Of a stretch of 64,000 nt of DNA, positions 62,762-64,000 are shown one piece after another. The translations under genes and the position numbers were made by a program. Origin of the DNA: Hymenobacter polaris. GTDB taxonomy: Bacteria; Bacteroidota; Bacteroidia; Cytophagales; Hymenobacteraceae. The first letter of the stretch is position 1. Each line of letters begins with the position of its first letter. The stretch is from positions 1,240,001 through 1,304,000 of the forward strand of contig NZ_JABBGH010000002.1 in assembly GCF_012927305.1 (NCBI RefSeq), given 5' to 3'. The notes beneath the pieces were generated by a model. That model did no database searches. It was not told the origin of the DNA and was given only the letters and a program-made list of their open reading frames with translations.

Positions 62762-63184
62762 CGGCCGCTGTACCCAGCTGCTGGTCGGTGCTGCAGTTGG
62801 CCAAAGCTGAAGCCCTAGGGGTCGAATGCGCGTCCCAAAAGAAGAAAAGCTAGACAGATGGCTGCTTATAAAATAGTATTAAAGAAAGTTAAAATAGTTT
62901 ATTTACTGTTCAGCTAAAAGGCGTTATGCTAGGCAGTGCAAACTGATGCTGTAATCTTCATACGCATGAAAAAGGGCTTTATTTAGGCTTTGATGGCATC
63001 CGCATGCTTAAATCAGGCATTGACATTGTTTTTGATTACGTTGGTCGAGGCAGTAAAAAAAGTGGTTGAGCAGGCTTTTTAATTTGTAGTATTAAAAGAC
63101 GAGCTACTTATAAAGTTACTTTATGCATTCCCAGTTATCCTATGAAACCAACCCTAGCCCTCTTTCACCTTCACCTTCTATAAA
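62762..63184. other. AT-rich intergenic stretch
   Basis: After the CCCTAGGG at 62813-62820 the DNA turns clearly AT-rich up to 63140. It separates the divergent GT2 and last genes and holds their promoters. I see no gene, tRNA or strong hairpin. Confidence 0.5.
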
Positions 63185-63874
63185 ATGGCTTTAACTGCCA
63201 ACCCCTTCCATCCTGCCACCGGCGAGTTGTTGCCGAGCTACCGGGACGCCTACTTGCGAGGCGACCTGTCAGCTAAAAACACCGAGCTGGTTGATGCTTA
63301 CCTCAAGGCCAACCCCTCGAAGGGCAGCGAAGCCTACTACCGCTTCCACACCCTGCAAACCACCGGGCACAGTGTGCGCCCCGTGGGCTGGCTCGACAAG
63401 CAGCTGAATCTGCTGCGTACCGAGCCGCGGCGCTTTCGCCACCGCGCTGGCTCGCTCGTGCTGGTAGGGGCCCTCATCAGCGGAGCCGTATTTGCGGCCA
63501 GCGGGCCGGTAGCTTCGTCCAAAGACTCGTTTACCAGCACGCCGGTAACTGCCACCACGGTAGCCGAAGCGGGCGAGCTGCTGGCGCCCGAGTCCGTTGC
63601 GGCGCTCACCACTATCAGCGGCCGCATTCTCAATGAGAAGGGCCAGCCGCTGGTAGGCGCCACCGTGCTCGACAAGCGCACGCACCGCGGGGTAAGCACC
63701 GATGCGCAAGGGCGCTACTCGTTTGCCGTGCCCCGCAGCCAGCACGTGCAGCTGCAGTTCGGCTACGGCGGCTACCAAGACGCCGACCTGCTGACGAAGG
63801 GCCAAAGCCTGGGCGATGTAGCCCTGCATCCCCGCACCGACCTGCCCAAGAAGCGTTGGTGGCAGCTGTTTTAA
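63185..63874 (+). CDS. Single-TM protein with carboxypeptidase-regulatory-like domain
   Basis: This 229-residue protein has a cytoplasmic-looking N-terminal part of 85 residues and one transmembrane helix (about 88-108, GSLVLVGALISGAVFAASG). A C-terminal carboxypeptidase-regulatory-like Ig domain (TISGRILNEKGQPLVGATV to VQLQFGYGGY) follows. The layout resembles anti-sigma or sensor proteins that read a periplasmic signal, and in Bacteroidetes such domains precede TonB receptors. No sigma factor gene is in view. The first 85 residues carry no zinc motif. Function is a guess. Confidence 0.6.
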   Translation: MALTANPFHPATGELLPSYRDAYLRGDLSAKNTELVDAYLKANPSKGSEAYYRFHTLQTTGHSVRPVGWLDKQLNLLRTEPRRFRHRAGSLVLVGALISGAVFAASGPVASSKDSFTSTPVTATTVAEAGELLAPESVAALTTISGRILNEKGQPLVGATVLDKRTHRGVSTDAQGRYSFAVPRSQHVQLQFGYGGYQDADLLTKGQSLGDVALHPRTDLPKKRWWQLF

Positions 63875-64000
63875 GTACTTGGCCGCGTTTCGCGGCTAGC
63901 TAGGCTACCCCTGCCCGCAGCCGATGGAGGGCGTTTTTGCGGGTCGCAGCCTAGCGAGCCGCGTAGCAAAGCCGGGCAGGTGCCGCCCGAAGTAGCTTCC

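Overview
The window looks like chromosome from a GC-rich Bacteroidetes of the order Cytophagales, most probably Hymenobacter or a close relative. The grounds are two Oar-like TonB-dependent receptors, secreted proteins with type A and type B type IX secretion (T9SS) sorting domains, a DUF4292/EnvC gene pair, a GH3-family enzyme, and the Bacteroidetes -7 promoter element TAnnTTTG in front of both tRNA genes and several coding genes. I see no phage, integrase, transposase, CRISPR array, rRNA or plasmid replication gene.

Layout. 0-5.5 kb: the tail of an S24-type repressor, phosphoglucomutase, two small membrane proteins, a T9SS substrate and an OsmC protein. 5.6-20 kb: GH3 enzyme, Uma2 protein, VanZ-like protein, a GT39/GT2 glycosyltransferase operon, an MsbA-like ABC exporter, a TonB-like protein, a sodium:solute symporter, an MBL-fold hydrolase, a Bax-inhibitor-1 protein, an M61 peptidase and a methyltransferase. 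20-24 kb: tRNA-Leu(CAG), a CopA-like multicopper oxidase broken by an in-frame TGA, and a PAP2 phosphatase. 24-31 kb: a large GAF-domain protein, two lipoproteins, a DUF4292 lipoprotein and an EnvC-like protein. 31-45 kb: a giant T9SS type-B secreted protein, an EEP-family protein, CysS, an M28 peptidase, a DinB-like protein, two unknown proteins (one entirely disordered), an amidase and a methyltransferase. 45-56 kb: a GlcD-like oxidase, an NlpC/P60 lipoprotein, two tandem Oar-like receptors and tRNA-Ala(GGC). 56-64 kb: a Fur-family regulator, then an envelope-glycolipid neighbourhood (GT39 transferase, flippase-like membrane protein, YdjC/ChbG deacetylase, GtrB/ArnC-like GT2), ending in a membrane protein with a carboxypeptidase-regulatory-like domain.

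How the genes may work together. Most of the window is cell-envelope business. There are two GT2 plus GT39 combinations, the usual lipid-linked sugar donor synthase and membrane transferase. The second one, with a deacetylase and a flippase-like protein nearby, recalls the Arn lipid A pathway built from different protein families; this is a hypothesis only.

The strongest unexplained signals are not genes. First, the palindromic octamer CCCTAGGG occurs about 45 times and its core CCTAGG about 89 times (hand count), mostly inside genes, where it forces rare CTA or AGG codons. Second, a family of intergenic dyad-symmetric elements sharing GTCATGCTGAGC and GAAGCATCTC has outer arms that differ between copies yet are complementary within each copy. 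In one copy the arms are 64 bp, perfect, and contain the stop codons of both flanking genes. Third, several -7 promoter elements sit only 4-6 nt before the start codon, predicting leaderless mRNAs.
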